The notes below the pieces were generated by a model, which was not told the origin of the DNA, ran no database searches, and saw nothing but the letters and a program-made list of their open reading frames with translations. Of a stretch of 64,000 nucleotides of DNA, positions 1-11,848 are shown piece after piece. Source of the stretch: Artocarpus heterophyllus (Eukaryota; Streptophyta; Magnoliopsida; Rosales; Moraceae); NCBI GenBank assembly GCA_025403435.1, contig CM046331.1:30227893-30291892 (forward strand), written 5' to 3'. A program made the position numbers and the translations under genes. The first letter of the stretch is position 1. Each line of letters opens with the position of its first letter.

Positions 1-13
1 ACAATGTTGACGT

Positions 14-1144
14 TCAAAATTGGCTTTGTGAAGGAGTCACTTGACAACCCACCAGAGGAATCACTCTCGCTATCCTTCCCATCCACAGCTTTCTCCTCCT
101 CCTTGGCCTGCTCCTGCTCCTGCTCCTGTTCCGGAGATTTGCCCCCAACTCCTCTGAGCCCGGTTGGACCGAAGGAGGCGATGAAGCAGCTCCATTTGCC
201 GTTGACACTCTCGGGGGTGAATAGACTGCTTTCGGAGGAGCTTGGACAGTCTCAGCGTTAGACAAACTCTCCACAACATCATGTTGATCATGATGATCAT
301 CAACAACATTTTCACCAGCATTGAGCAAGCTCTCAGAGCTAGTAGTATTATCATCAGACTCCAAACTATTGGTACACGGCAAACCAAAATACTCCGAGAC
401 CATAATCTGATCCTCATTGGCAATCTTAGGATCAGGAAACTCAATCTTGTCCAACTCACAAGGGACAGGAGACTCAATTATCTCAACATCATGATCACCA
501 TCACCACCATTCTCCCCATTCACACTGTTTGCGGTGAGATTATTCGCTCTCACAATTGCGTTCACCGCAGCAGGGGTCGGGGAGGCCCCGGAGTACTTGA
601 CCGAGAGCTGAACGAAACCCGCCGGGGAATGGAAGAGATCGGTAGAAGAGAGGGAGAACTCCTTCTCCACCAACTCTCCACCATTGTTGATGAGGATTTC
701 GGATAAAGGGACCAAAGCAAAGCCAAGCAATTGGTCCTCAAGGTAATTCCTGACCCTGCTAAGCATCCAAATCTCACACTTGAGAGATGAATCAATGGTC
801 TTGACATTGAGCTGAAGGTTCTCATTGAAGACCGGGTTTCGTCCACCGCCATTGATGATCGTGGAGGAGACAGTGTTGTCTGGATCAGAGGTGAGGCAAA
901 TCTTGGCATAGACATCTTGTTTGTGGTAAATGCAAATGTTGTGTATGTCTCTGGCTGAGTGAATGTAGACTTGGAGAAGGCCAATAGAAGGTTCTACATT
1001 GTTGTTGTTGTGGGGGAGAGATTCTTTGCCGTTAGATTTGAGGTCCTTGGCGAAGAAGTTGGATTTCTGATGCTTCTCATGGTCGAAAGAAACGACAGAG
1101 TTGTTGTTCTTGCATGGAGAGACGACAGAGTGCGGGGAATCCAT
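14..1144 (-). CDS. C2-domain (CaLB-type) calcium/lipid-binding protein, 376 aa
   Basis: Single coding exon, 376 codons, stop at 14-16. A C2 domain spans about residues 54-184: it opens with the beta-strand GLLQVYIHSARDI, continues with the Asp-containing QDVYAKI loop, and has NPVFNENLQLNV and EDQLLGFALVPLSEI, the usual C2 strand pattern. The family binds phospholipid, often Ca2+-dependently, at the cytosolic face of membranes. Only some of the usual acidic Ca2+ ligands are visible, so binding may be Ca2+-independent. The middle is acidic and Ser/Asn-rich (low complexity). The last 40 residues carry an RS-dipeptide run and four consecutive Arg before a hydrophobic end, which suggests a polybasic membrane or nuclear-targeting tail. 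The start at 1144 is the first ATG of the frame and lies just inside an exon whose acceptor is at 1174. It resembles the Arabidopsis CaLB protein At5g55530 (from memory). Confidence 0.8.
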   Translation of the reverse strand: MDSPHSVVSPCKNNNSVVSFDHEKHQKSNFFAKDLKSNGKESLPHNNNNVEPSIGLLQVYIHSARDIHNICIYHKQDVYAKICLTSDPDNTVSSTIINGGGRNPVFNENLQLNVKTIDSSLKCEIWMLSRVRNYLEDQLLGFALVPLSEILINNGGELVEKEFSLSSTDLFHSPAGFVQLSVKYSGASPTPAAVNAIVRANNLTANSVNGENGGDGDHDVEIIESPVPCELDKIEFPDPKIANEDQIMVSEYFGLPCTNSLESDDNTTSSESLLNAGENVVDDHHDQHDVVESLSNAETVQAPPKAVYSPPRVSTANGAASSPPSVQPGSEELGANLRNRSRSRSRPRRRRKLWMGRIARVIPLVGCQVTPSQSQF

Positions 1145-1173
1145 GGGAGCAGCTCAGGAAGACTTTTGGAAAC

Positions 1174-2287
1174 CTGTGGAAGGACAATAAGATTTATTAT
1201 TACTCATTTTTTTGGGATGAAAAAAAAAATCAAACAAACAAACTAACCCAAGAATTGGTGAATACTTATATTGAAAGTTTTGAAGGACTTTAGAACTAAA
1301 AGTTTAAAGTGATGGTGAAACCTTATAGATAAATATAAGCATAAACTAAGATACACCCAAAAAAAAGTTTTCTAAATTTAAACACAAATTTCCCAAAAAA
1401 GACATTTTTCTCAGAACCTATTTGTTGAGTGATATAATGCATAATCTAAGAGGTACTAGCATATGCCATAGACAGAGATACACAAAAGGGAAAGAAAAAC
1501 TTAAAACTCAGAAGCCAAATTTCCCAAAGGACTTAATTTTTTCCTTCTCCAAAGCCCAAACTAAAGACTAGCAAGAACCATAAAGAAGAGCAAAAGTAAG
1601 CAAAAATTTAGCTAGTTTCGGAAGCTAAGTACCAGAAACCAACTATGAGATGATGTTTAACACAGAATCCTCAAAACACTTAAAATACCCTACTGAAATA
1701 AACAACTTGAGAAGCAGCAGACAAAGCCAAAATCAGTAAAAACCAGAGCTCAAGCCAAACCCCAGAAGGTCATAGCAAAGATAAGCTGAAATGAACGGAA
1801 TTTTGCTCCAAAATCCAAAACCCCAACAAAACAAAATTGAAACTTTTACTGAATTGTATCCTTAAAAATTCCTAATAGTAAAACCCAAAAGCCCCCAACC
1901 CAAAGCTCATATTTAAGATAAAGAAGAAGCAGGGGACGGAGACACTCATCAAGTAACGCCAGATATGAACAGATTCCAATAAAGCAACCTACTTTTCTAA
2001 ACACAGAAACACCATGACCGGCATCCAAGGGAGTAAAAACAGGTAAAGCAAATAAATTAAAAAAAAAACACAGTGACCCAGATCGTGTCACATAATTCTA
2101 AAAACAAACAAAAATTAAAAAAAAAAAAAACCCACTTTGAAATTCCCTTCCTTTCTTTCTTTGAGTTCTTCAACACCAATTAAAACATAAATAAAAACCA
2201 GTAAAAGCTCAAAAAGAGAAAGAAAGAGAAAGTAATATCTTCTTTTTTTTTCTTTTTTCTTTTTCCTTTGGCTTTTGGCTCTTTTAC
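1174..2287 (-). other. Probable 5'UTR intron of the C2-domain gene
   Basis: Reading the minus strand, a good acceptor (CTTCCACAG) ends at 1174, 29 bases before the C2 gene's ATG. A donor-like GAG|GTAAAA sits at 2287. The stretch between is AT-rich and has no long ORF on either strand. The first, noncoding exon would then lie at about 2288-2600, which is pyrimidine/purine-rich. This is inferred from splice motifs only. Confidence 0.4.
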
Positions 2288-2581
2288 CTCAAAAGTCAAA
2301 CGATTTTTCCTTGGCTCAAAACCGAGATCCTGTCCACAACCCAGTTCGTGAATCGAGGTGGTGATTATTCTCTCTCGTTTTTTGCTCGACAATAACCAAG
2401 CAAAAGCAGTAGAAACAACTTCCTTGAACACCGTGAGAGAAACTTATTATGAATAAATAAATACAAAATCAAAGACAAACCAGGAATAATAATTGATAGT
2501 AGTATATAACAATAGTTAACTACAAACAAAAGAACGGAAACTGGGGAAAAACTTTCTCAGATGCGTGTGTTGAAGCTTGTC

Positions 2582-2632
2582 GGAAAGTCTCTCTCTTTCT
2601 CTCTCTATCTCTCTCTTTCTCTCTCCTCCTTG
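2582..2632. repeat. CT-rich microsatellite upstream of the C2 gene
   Basis: Imperfect (CT)n with TTTC and ATCT interruptions, probably in the 5'UTR/promoter of the minus-strand C2 gene. A second compound repeat, (TA)n followed by (TG)n, lies at about 2878-2909. Confidence 0.7.
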
Positions 2633-2877
2633 TATACGTGTACTGATTATATCAGTATTTACGGATTTGTTTTTGAATGAGATAGATAGACATAAATAGA
2701 TTTTTTTGCGTGTGTTTTGTCCCAATCTAATGTATTTATTGATCCCAAAGAGGGAGATGGGAGATGGGTTTTGCAGGCACACCGCCCCACGCATTGGACT
2801 TGGTTGGACCAATCAGAACAGGTTTCAGTGCGCTTTTGTAAGTGGGGACACCAAGAATGTGTGTGTATGCGCGAGTG

Positions 2878-2909
<32 letters not shown>

Positions 2910-3070
2910 AGACTTTTCTTCCACAGTTCCACTGTTGCACTCTCTTGGGAGTTATCATTTTTGTCAGTGCTTCTCTTCGCTAAAGCCTAAATATTAATAT
3001 CGCGGTTTGCTAATATTACCTTTAAATCCAGGAGATCATTTAAAAGGAAACATAAGTTGGAACTAATATT

Positions 3071-3250
3071 ACCCCCTGTTTGACATTGTGGTGGGAACCA
3101 CGGTTCCCACCACAAACTTAGTTATAAACAGTGTAAAGCTCTCACATGCTACAGTAACAATTTAAAAAATTGCTACAGTGTAAAGCTTTTACATGCTACA
3201 GTAAAAGTAGTTCCCACCACCGGTTCTCACCACCTTCCAAACACCCCCTT
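3071..3250 (+). mobile_element. MITE family 1, best-preserved copy
   Basis: An element of about 180 bp. Its start (CCCCTGTTTGACATTGTGGT) and end (GGTGGTGAGAACC.. on the reverse strand, closing with GTTTGG and CCCC) are imperfect inverted repeats. The core holds two copies of a module reading GTAAAGCTnTnACATGCTACAGTA. It has no coding capacity. The same core recurs at least ten more times in the window, which identifies it as a short non-autonomous DNA transposon. Confidence 0.75.
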
Positions 3251-3654
3251 AGTTTTTCTGTCCTAACTTATTCGTTTTTAATTATATTTTTAAACATTCT
3301 AAGAGTATATTTGGTAACATACTTATAATTAAAAATTAAAATGATTTTACTTTAACATATTTGTGTCTTATATTATAACATGTATAAGTTTTATAACACA
3401 ACCGTTCTAATTATGTAATTAAAACAAGTTTGTTAAACACTACTTAAACAATAGCCAGGCCATAAAATTTGTTCATAGGAACTAAGTAAAATAAAAATTT
3501 TATACTACAATTGCAATATAATTGTACATATATATTTTTTTAAATTTTGCCCTTTTTTTTGCCTTCATTTTATCTATTTTGTTATTTTTTTTAATGAGCT
3601 AAAGATGTAATAAAATTTAATTCACTTTTTAAACGCAAAGCCTAACAATAAAAC

Positions 3655-3800
3655 ATGTTGTTTGGCAAGGAGTGGCATTTCAGTTATAAACAATATAAAG
3701 CTTTTATATGTTGGAGTAAAAATAAAAAAAAGTTACTACAGTGTAATAGTCTCACATGTCAAGTAAAAACAGTTCTAACCATCATATCAAATACCCTTTA
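3655..3800 (+). mobile_element. MITE family 1, diverged copy
   Basis: TTGTTTGGCAAGG start, CAGTTATAAACAATATAAAGC core and TCAAATACCCTTTA end match the 3071 element at lower identity. Confidence 0.6.
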
Positions 3801-4802
3801 AGTTTTCATGGTATTTTAAATAGTTTTATTTATTTATTTAGGGTTTTAACTTTAAATTATGAGTTATTTAAAAAAGACGTGGGACATAATTAGAATATAT
3901 TTTTTAAAACAATTCTACCTTTGTAATGCAATATATAAGATTCGGTGGGATGAGCAGTAAACAAATAGTGAAAATATATTTCTAGGGGCCAAATTATAAG
4001 AAGCCATTGGGGTCGTTCCCGTTTCGTCTAATGTAGCTCCCCCTTTGGTTAATAATATTTAAACTAAAACTACATTAATAATTTAAAATTTATGAAAGAA
4101 AATACTATACCAAAATTAGTTTACACTTTTTGATTCCAATGTGTATCCCAAACGGGTTTGAAGAGTCTTGAGCTTTTTCTAAAACTAAATCGAGCATTTT
4201 TTTTTTGTTTTTGCAAAGAAAAACAAAATACACACATGTCTTAGGATTAGCGTTTAAAATTCGTATAATAAAAATAAGATTTATCAAACATCTTGATTAG
4301 CTAATTTAAAAAAAAATCTAAAAACAACACCAAACGAACTATATATTATTTTATGGTTGTCCTTTGTATTCATCAACAATTTTTTTGAAAAGATTGTGTA
4401 GTTTAATATAATTATACGTTTTACTTATGATCTTAATAGATTCTACGACTACCACCGTTGTAGGCGGAGAAAATGAGGATACCCTTTATCATTTTTTATT
4501 GAAACAATTTGTTGTATTCTTTTTACCATCAATAATTTGCATGTTTTTGGTCCAGTATAATTCTGATTCAATCTCATTCAAATCATGCTACTATTTCCAG
4601 TGTTCCGGGTCAGAGAAGATCCTTTTTCTTTTTCTTTTTCTTTTTCTTCTTCGTTGCTGCTTATATCTTGCAAAATTATGTACAGGTCGATTCCTTTTCT
4701 TCTTTTCTTTTCTTTTCCTTCTTTTCCCGGCATCGAGTTTCACAGTTTCCCTGCGGAATGGCCGAAAACTTCTGCTAGCAAAGTTGGACGAGGTCAAACA
4801 TT

Positions 4803-4920
4803 GAGCATAAGAACATGTTTAGTTAGAATATTTAAATAAAATATTTAAATAAAGATTTAAATTTTTATAAAAGATAATACTATAGTAAAATAATTCAAAC
4901 CATAATTAACATTTCAACTA
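4803..4920 (-). mobile_element. MITE family 2, degenerate copy
   Basis: Contains TATTTAAATAAAGATTTAAATTTTTATAAAAGA.. and ATACTATAGTAAAATAATTCAAACC, matching the family 2 core in the same orientation as the copies at 28281 and 60348. The outer ends are decayed. Confidence 0.5.
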
Positions 4921-4924
4921 TATA

Positions 4925-5089
4925 CTATTTGATAAAAATGATTTTAATTCATTATTTTATAAACAATATAAAACTTTTATATCTTATAATACAAATAAAA
5001 AAATATTATAATATAAAACTTTCAAATACTACAATAAAAATAATTATAACCAATAGTTCATACCTATCGTATTAAACACCGTATAAGTT
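4925..5089 (+). mobile_element. MITE family 1, AT-degraded copy
   Basis: The core ATAAACAATATAAAACTTT is followed by the repeated ATATAAAACTTTCAAATACTACAATAAAA module. The terminal region TATTAAACACCGTATAAG corresponds to the CAAACACC end. It is heavily shifted toward A/T, as expected for an old methylated copy. Confidence 0.5.
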
Positions 5090-5551
5090 GAAACAAAAAA
5101 CAACCAAAAAAATAGTATTTTATCTGCTAACTTTATATATGGCTGCATTTTTTCTTAATAAATATTGCAATTTCTCTTGTGGGAATAAAAACATATTCAT
5201 CATTATGTTGCATTTTTAACCCTTAATAAAAAAAATAATTTTGATTAAATTTAACAATTATACTAACTTAGTGAGAGAGTTCAAGGTATCTAAGGCTGCA
5301 TAAACATATGAAAAGATTAAGGGAAGAGGTGGCAAGAAAATGAATGAACAGACCTTTTGCTGCCATTATTAAAAAAATGGATAAACATGGTCACTTCCAA
5401 GGCAAAGAACTTCTTTGGCTTGATAACACAAAGTAAAGAAAATTTGGAAATTTGGATGGTGGCTAAATTACATAAAAATGAAACAAATAGAAAATAAATT
5501 ATTGCAGTCTGCCCACGTACTATAAACTTTTCTACTATCCCCCCTTTGTCC

Positions 5552-5577
5552 CATATATATATATATATATATATATA
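5552..5577. repeat. (AT)n microsatellite
   Basis: About 13 uninterrupted AT dinucleotides in AT-rich intergenic DNA. Confidence 0.9.
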
Positions 5578-6167
5578 ACAAAAAATAAAAATGTAAATTC
5601 AAAAGTGAAGATGCTAGACTAATCAAGATGACTGTTGTACGAAAAGAAGGAATGACTGACTTAAGATTATTCTCACTTTTCGAAAATGGAAAAGACAAGA
5701 CAAGAAAGAGTCCCCCAATGAGGGGTAAAAGCTAGTAATTGATCCCATCTTTATCTCCTTTTTTTTTTTTTTTGGTCTATTTTAACAAATTCTGGAGCAA
5801 GATCATCCAAGGCTTCTGCCGCATAATTCAAAGCTGAAGTTGCGATTGTTGAAAAGCCACAAATAGTTGTATTAAGTAACTAATTATGGTGGGGTCCTTC
5901 GTGTTTTAATTCAAATGACTTTGGAGGGCTATGGGTCACTTAAATGATCTCTAACTCTCACTTTTGAATCTCATCATCCATCCAGAGTAGACTTTTGAGG
6001 TGAGATTGCCTGCAAGATCCTCTTCAGTAACCCAGGGACTTTATTATTTATTATTTTTGTTTTTTAATACATTAATTGGGTACAAAAAATAAGAACTGGA
6101 TTTTACACGTAACACATATTTTAAAATCGTTAAATTTAATTAAAATCATCTTTTACATTGATTTAAA

Positions 6168-6344
6168 GATGTTTGACAATGATAAAATCACTCAATTTTT
6201 ATCATAAATTTAGTTATAAACAATATAAAATTTTCACATGTTACAATAACAATAAAAAAAATATTACAGTATAAAACTTTCACATGCTACAGTAAAAGTG
6301 GTTCCCACCATTAATTTCTATCACTCTTCCAAACACCTTATTAA
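6168..6344 (+). mobile_element. MITE family 1 copy
   Basis: GATGTTTGACAATGAT start, TTAGTTATAAACAATATAAA core, CACATGCTACAGTAAAAGTGG module and CTTCCAAACACC end, in the same order as the 3071 copy. Confidence 0.7.
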
Positions 6345-8663
6345 TAACTAAAAGATAAATATCAATCCATGAGAATTTTTTTTTTTGGTTCTCATAAAAA
6401 AATTGCCATGAAAAATACCATTTCAATATTATATTATTTCAAATTATCAATTTTTATTGAATTATGCTAATTTTACACCTATTATGATTTTAATGTAATT
6501 TTAATCATGTTTGATATTAGAAAACACACATCATTAATAGAGTATCGTATCGTAAAAAGATTGTTTTTTCTCTTTTTTTTTTTCCTCTGTCTTTTTCCGT
6601 CTTTTTATGCAAATACATGATAATTATAACCTATAACTCTAACTATCCCATTTAATTAGAATCACATCAAAATAAAATAATATGCAGAACAAATACAGAT
6701 TTGATGGCCCAAAATCTAGTGCATTTGTTCATGAACTGTGTAGAACTCGCCCTTTTAAATTAAATTCTTGGCTTTACTTTCTTTTCTCAAGGTGCCCCTT
6801 CGATCCAAGAGAGTCACCCATGATAGTGATGGGAAAACTTTATCTCTCTTCTTCCACAATTGTCTTTTCCCTTTTCTGGATGAAATAGATAGATTGGATT
6901 AGACCTGTTGGGTAGAATTTGATGAATTAGTATGCCCTTTTTTTAATCTACCATTACATACTTTTCCCACGTTTTCATCTTTTGTGAGCATAAAATGCCG
7001 CAATTGGCGTATTTAAATAGATTATCCATATAAACTTTGAGAAGCCAAGATGTAATTCCACAACTAATCTGGCTTTATGAGTCTACAAGACTATAGATTG
7101 GTTTGTTGAAAACTCACTTTTGGTGGATCTAGAGGAAGAAAAAAAAAATTAAAGCAAAATAATAAGCCTCCTCTTATATGTATCCATCCAAACATTGTTA
7201 TCAACTTCACCAAACTTTTTTTTTTTTGGTTCTTTACAAAGAATTTGAGATGGTTTTAGAGGAATGAAGTGTGATAGATGTACTGCTGAGTGGTGTTACA
7301 TATACTGTGGAAAATGACATCTTTAGTACTCCCGTGCCCGCCTTATTCATGGTAGGAACCAATGAATCAAAATTACAAAACCATGGGAAAACAATTATTA
7401 GTAAAATTGACCCATAATTTCATTATCTTGATAAGTCTCCAAAGAAATATGAGGAAATCTTTTGAGATGACTCATCTTATGACGAAACCTTTTTTTTAAT
7501 ATATATATATGGCAATCTTGGTGGGCTTTGTATGGGAAAAATGCTTTTATAATTCCAGTCTAAGAAAACAGCTTTATACAATAACATATTTTTATTTATA
7601 CTATAACATTTAAGAGTTTTACATTGTTTATAATTCAAACGTAGCTTTTCAAATACCTTATACATTCTTACTCTTGTAAAAGATAGGCCTCACCTATAGG
7701 ATCCCAGTAAACCCCACCTTATATGCCACTATTAAGGGGTGTTTTATCTAATTGTACAATCTTGACTTTCCAATGCTAGTTGCCATTTGCCAAGCTCAAT
7801 TACCTACCTAACCCCACCTCCTTCAAAATAAGCAAGCATTTTGCGTTTTAATAGACTTAGAACATTCCAGCCTTGCCTCTTGCAGTACGCATGCAAGCCA
7901 ATGCTCTCACAAAAACTATCATTTGGCTAGTTGAATTGAACAAAGTGGCTTTCAACTAAGATCAAGTGATTTGGACAAGTTCTTTCCTCTTGGGTCTAAT
8001 TTATCAACTTCAATGATTTTGCATTTTGGTTCTCATTATTGGGTTTCAAGACATGAAGTACTTGGTGTGCTTTTCAATGAGCAGCCTCACATGTGCACAA
8101 ATTCCCTTTGTTTGGGCAAAATTGAACCTCCCTTAACCTTTTATTTATTATTTCTTTAAATGATATTTCACTAGATCAAGATAAATCTTTTTTCGATAAA
8201 AATTCTGTTGACAGAGCTATGTTTTTAGCTATTAGGTTTGATTAAAATCATTTTATTTTATTTATTTATACATCTAATCTATAAATTTTTATCAATAGAT
8301 TACTTTTTTTATTACCGACCCAAAACTTGCGTAGACCCTAGAAATTCAATACAAAAGTTCAGCCAAATGCAGGAAAAAGTCTATGGTGATCAGTTTATTG
8401 AAAGAAGTGCTCTATCAGCTTGTTGATTTCCTTGATCCCAAATTCAGTGTAAATCTAGTCCCCAAGGTGGTGGTAAAAGCCTTTGAGTCATGAGTCGTTG
8501 CATTGATTTTTTTATTTTTTTTTTGAAAACTTGACTTTAAAAGTGTCTCTAATTTGTAGAATGTGTCTATGTCATCTAGAACTGGGAGATGACTTTATTT
8601 TATATAATAAAAGGAATGTGGACGGAGTTTGGATTTTTTTTTGTTAAGGAGCCCAATATTTTA
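6345..8663. other. Intergenic DNA, no gene seen
   Basis: AT-rich with long T runs. I find no convincing ORF, splice-consistent exon chain or RNA gene on either strand, apart from the weak MITE remnant noted at 7530. Confidence 0.5.
7530..7668 (-). mobile_element. MITE family 1, decayed inverted copy
   Basis: Reads as the reverse complement of the family core (TTTTACATTGTTTATAATTC) and ends in TTTCAAATACCTTATA. Weak match. Confidence 0.4.
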
Positions 8664-8843
8664 TAGGGGTGTTTGACAGTGATGGAAACCACTCAATTTC
8701 TACCACAATCTCAGTTATGAATAGTATAAAACTCTCACATGCTACAGTAACAATAAAAAAAATATGCTACAGTATAAAATTTTCACATACTACAGTAAAA
8801 GTGGTTCTCACCACTGGTTCCACCACCCTTCCAAACACCCTAT
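8664..8843 (+). mobile_element. MITE family 1 copy, well preserved
   Basis: GGGGTGTTTGACAGTGATGG start and CCTTCCAAACACCCTA end form imperfect inverted termini. Internally it has two ACATGCTACAGTA-type modules. It is the closest relative of the 3071 copy by eye. Confidence 0.72.
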
Positions 8844-10114
8844 ATAATGTATAATATTATCCATATTTAACTTTTTAAGGGGATTTTATGCAAATTTTGG
8901 TAATTTTTTTAGTATATTACTCATATAAATTTATATTATATAGGTGGAAGAAAGAAAATTGAAGAGGCTTGATCTCTCACTGACTATGAGACACATACGT
9001 GTGATGAAGTTAAAATTTATCTTTTTAGAGGGATAAGATGTGTTGTGTAAAAAGGTTATTTTACTTATTTGTTAAGCTTATGAATATTATTTTTTACTAG
9101 AATGAAGCTTATAAATTGCAGAATTTCGTTAGAGATATTAGCTATAAAATTTCATCTTTTAATCTTCATATATCTACAAATTACTTATTGTAAAAAGATT
9201 CCAACATGGAGACAAGACTAGTTAAAAATGTCCCATGTTGAGAGAAAAGAACCAGATTCAATTTTTTATATAGATATAAATAAAGAAATTAACGTGGATG
9301 TTTAATTTGCAAATAAATATATCTTGAAAAATTCAAGCTCTTTTTTTTTTTTTTCCCTTTTTAAATATAGGTCATGGATTGCGTGAGTCTTTGACCTCTA
9401 TGATGTTAAATCCGCTGGAAGGAATCCCTTTGTGGTCTCACCCATGGAATGAAACTCTGTCAAAAAGCAGCTGTTACACTTGTTAAGAAATACAAAGATG
9501 GAAATTTTTTATTAGACAAGCTTGTAGTGGCCAACTGATCAAGAAAATAATTGTGAATGTCACTTAAAATTGTATGAAATGAAGATATCAAAGACCAAAA
9601 AAAAAAAACCTTTGCTGCATACGTATAAAAGAGTCTCGGTTATAGAAGGAAATTCATAGGGATGTACTTTTTGTAATTATGTCATGGGCTGCCTATAAAA
9701 GTTACTTTTGACTTTTTTATCGAAAAGTTACATATCTAAAAGTGTATTTGAATAAACTGTCATTTTTTTTTTTACTTTTTATAAGTATTTTTTATCAAAA
9801 TTATAAAATATAACTCCTCAAAAATTACTTCCTCATTATACTTAAAACTTATATTAAAAAATCAATAATATATTATAAGTTTAAATATAACATTTTTATA
9901 ATTTTTAAAAATAATTAAAATTAATTTAATATTTTATGAGAATATAGTTTTAAATAATTATTAAAAAGTTATAGTTTTTTTTTTTTTTTTTTTTATAACT
10001 AACAGCCCCCACCTCTCTTTTTTTTGTTTTTTTTTTTCATGCTCATTATAAAAGATAAAATCAAAACAAAACTTGTAAAAAGTAATTAATTACTTACAAC
10101 TCTACTTTTCTAAG
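8844..10114. other. Intergenic DNA, no gene seen
   Basis: AT-rich, with poly-T/poly-A tracts (about 9342, 9598 and 9977). No supported coding sequence. A CCCATGTTGAG-like motif near 9227 with a TATA-like stretch downstream was considered as a snRNA promoter remnant and not accepted. Confidence 0.5.
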
Positions 10115-10237
10115 GGTCCGTTTGTTTCGATATTTAAATCACGGTTTGAATCATTTTGTTACAGTATTTTCTCTCATAAAAATTTAAATCTTCATTCAAA
10201 TACTCTATTCAAATACTTGAACCAAACGGCCGTAAGT
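10115..10237 (+). mobile_element. MITE family 2, reference copy
   Basis: About 120 bp. GGTCCGTTTGTTTCGA at the start matches the reverse complement of the end (..GAACCAAACGGCCGTAA) as a roughly 16-bp terminal inverted repeat. The core reads GTTACAGTATTTTCTCTC followed by ATTTAAATC. It has no coding capacity. Further copies are at 4803, 28281, 34270 and 60348. Confidence 0.72.
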
Positions 10238-10302
10238 CATTCAAGGTAAAACTTCTTATCATATGCCTCAAATTTCTGTACATAGTAGACAAACGAAATG
10301 AA

Positions 10303-10332
10303 AAGAAGAAGAAGAAGAAGAAGAAGAAGCAG
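10303..10332. repeat. (GAA)n microsatellite
   Basis: About nine GAA units followed by GCAGCAGC. The next bases read like a noncoding exon ending CTCCAG|GTATTT, but no coding continuation is visible. Downstream ORFs to 10664 are Phe/Leu/Val-rich, from T-rich DNA, and are not credible proteins. Confidence 0.7.
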
Positions 10333-11130
10333 CAGCGAATCTCTCAACTTTGTTGTCGCTCCAGGTATTTAGTGCCGTTTGATGTACTTCTGCAGTTTCC
10401 CTGTGTATTGGTTCCGTTTGATTCTTTTGTAGTTTTTGTGTTTTTGTTCTTCCTCGGGACAGGGAGTCGTTTTCATTTCAGTTGTCGTCTGCCTTGCCTT
10501 GTCGTTTTTGTTTTTATGTCGTCATCGAGTTTTTGTTGCGTTCTCCTTTTGTTGTCGTTTGCGTTATTGCCTTTTTTAGTTTTCTAACTCTTTTTACGGA
10601 TTTCGTGACGTTATTTCTCTCTCTCTCTCTGTTTATTTTTATTTTTTTTTGTTTTGGTCGATAGAGTTATTTACTATAATTGTTTTTGCTTTCATTCACA
10701 ATTTCCATGTCTCTCTATAGTCTGTCCGAGTCTGCCATTGTCGCGTGGAGTTGAATGTCGTTTGGCTCTCGTTTAAATTTTAAGTATTTAATTTCGTTCC
10801 TTGACCTTTTACAAATAAATAAAAAACCCTTAAATTTCCTTTATATTTATAAATTCTTTTTGGGTTTTCTTTTAAAAAAATATTTTTTGAATAATATTAC
10901 AGGTCCCAATTCTTACTCCAAATTTTTAATACCAACCCTTTTTTTTTTTAATCTGACATTTTAATACCAATCAATATATGAATTATCATATTTAGTAGGC
11001 GTTTAAAGTAATTTTCAAGAGACACGGGTAAGGCAGGTTTGGGCTTGGGTTTTGGATGATATTGATTCGATTGTGCATGATGTGTTTTATTTTTTTTTTA
11101 AGAAGAGATTGTCAAAATGCAAACATTTAC

Positions 11131-11390
11131 TAATTGAAAGATGACAACTTAAAAAAAAAAGTTGTAACCGTTAATAAGATTTGAGTCTATTGTCGATTTT
11201 GCTTGATCATGCATAGTGTGTTGTGTTTTTTTAAAGGATATTGTCGATTTTGGTTGATCATGCATAGTGTGTTGTGCTCCGTTTTTTTTTTTTTTTTTTT
11301 TTTTTTTTAAGGAAGAATTGAAAGATGACAACTCATATGTAACATAAAGTTGGTATAAAAAGTTGTAATCTTTAACAAAATCGAGTTTTT
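11131..11390 (+). repeat. Nested local direct repeats with long T tract
   Basis: A 40-bp unit beginning ATTGTCGATTTTG and containing TTGATCATGCATAGTGTG occurs twice in tandem (about 11191 and 11240). A second unit, AATTGAAAGATGACAACT, with AAAGTTGTAA, flanks it on both sides (11135 and 11316). A poly-T run of more than 20 lies at about 11283-11308. Noncoding. Confidence 0.7.
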
Positions 11391-11639
11391 TCTTGTCCAA
11401 TTCTCGATATCTAGCTAATCAAATTATACAACAATAATCTGTTATATTTATGCTCCCTCGTTCTCTCAATCTTTTTCAATTTTTCAGAGAAGCAACAATG
11501 GTATTCTAACCATATACAAAGGGGAGTTTTTGATTTTTTTTTAAAAAATGTGTTAACATTTTCAAATAGAGAAAATAATGTAAATTTTTTTAAAATTTTA
11601 TCGATTGTTTTATAAAGCATTTAAAAGAGTAGTTTAAAT

Positions 11640-11735
11640 CATCAGTTTGTATTTAAGAACTATAGCATATGAAAATTTTATATTGTAACATACAAAAGCT
11701 TTACACTATTTACTATTTAAATTATTAGTTTTAAA
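11640..11735 (-). mobile_element. MITE family 1, truncated inverted copy
   Basis: Contains AAGCTTTACACTATTTACTA, the reverse complement of the family core, and a second ATATTGTAACATAC module. The ends are not clear. Confidence 0.4.
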
Positions 11736-11848
11736 AAATAAAAAAATATATAAAAAGAAATACTCCAAAAAAAAATGTCAATGATAGGTGTCATGATTAT
11801 GACCGTGAACTTGGATCCACCAAGCCTTCCAACTCCTCTCCCACCGCC

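Noticed and set aside
14..477. Alternative-frame ORFs over the C2 gene (both strands)
   Set aside because: Shadows of the C2 reading frame in a repetitive GC-rich stretch.
9220..9300. snRNA promoter-like CCCATGTTGAG plus TATA-like stretch
   Set aside because: Poor match to the plant upstream sequence element and no U-snRNA sequence follows.
10372..10664. Phe/Leu/Val-rich ORFs after a GAA repeat
   Set aside because: T-rich low-complexity DNA; no homology recognised and no exon chain.
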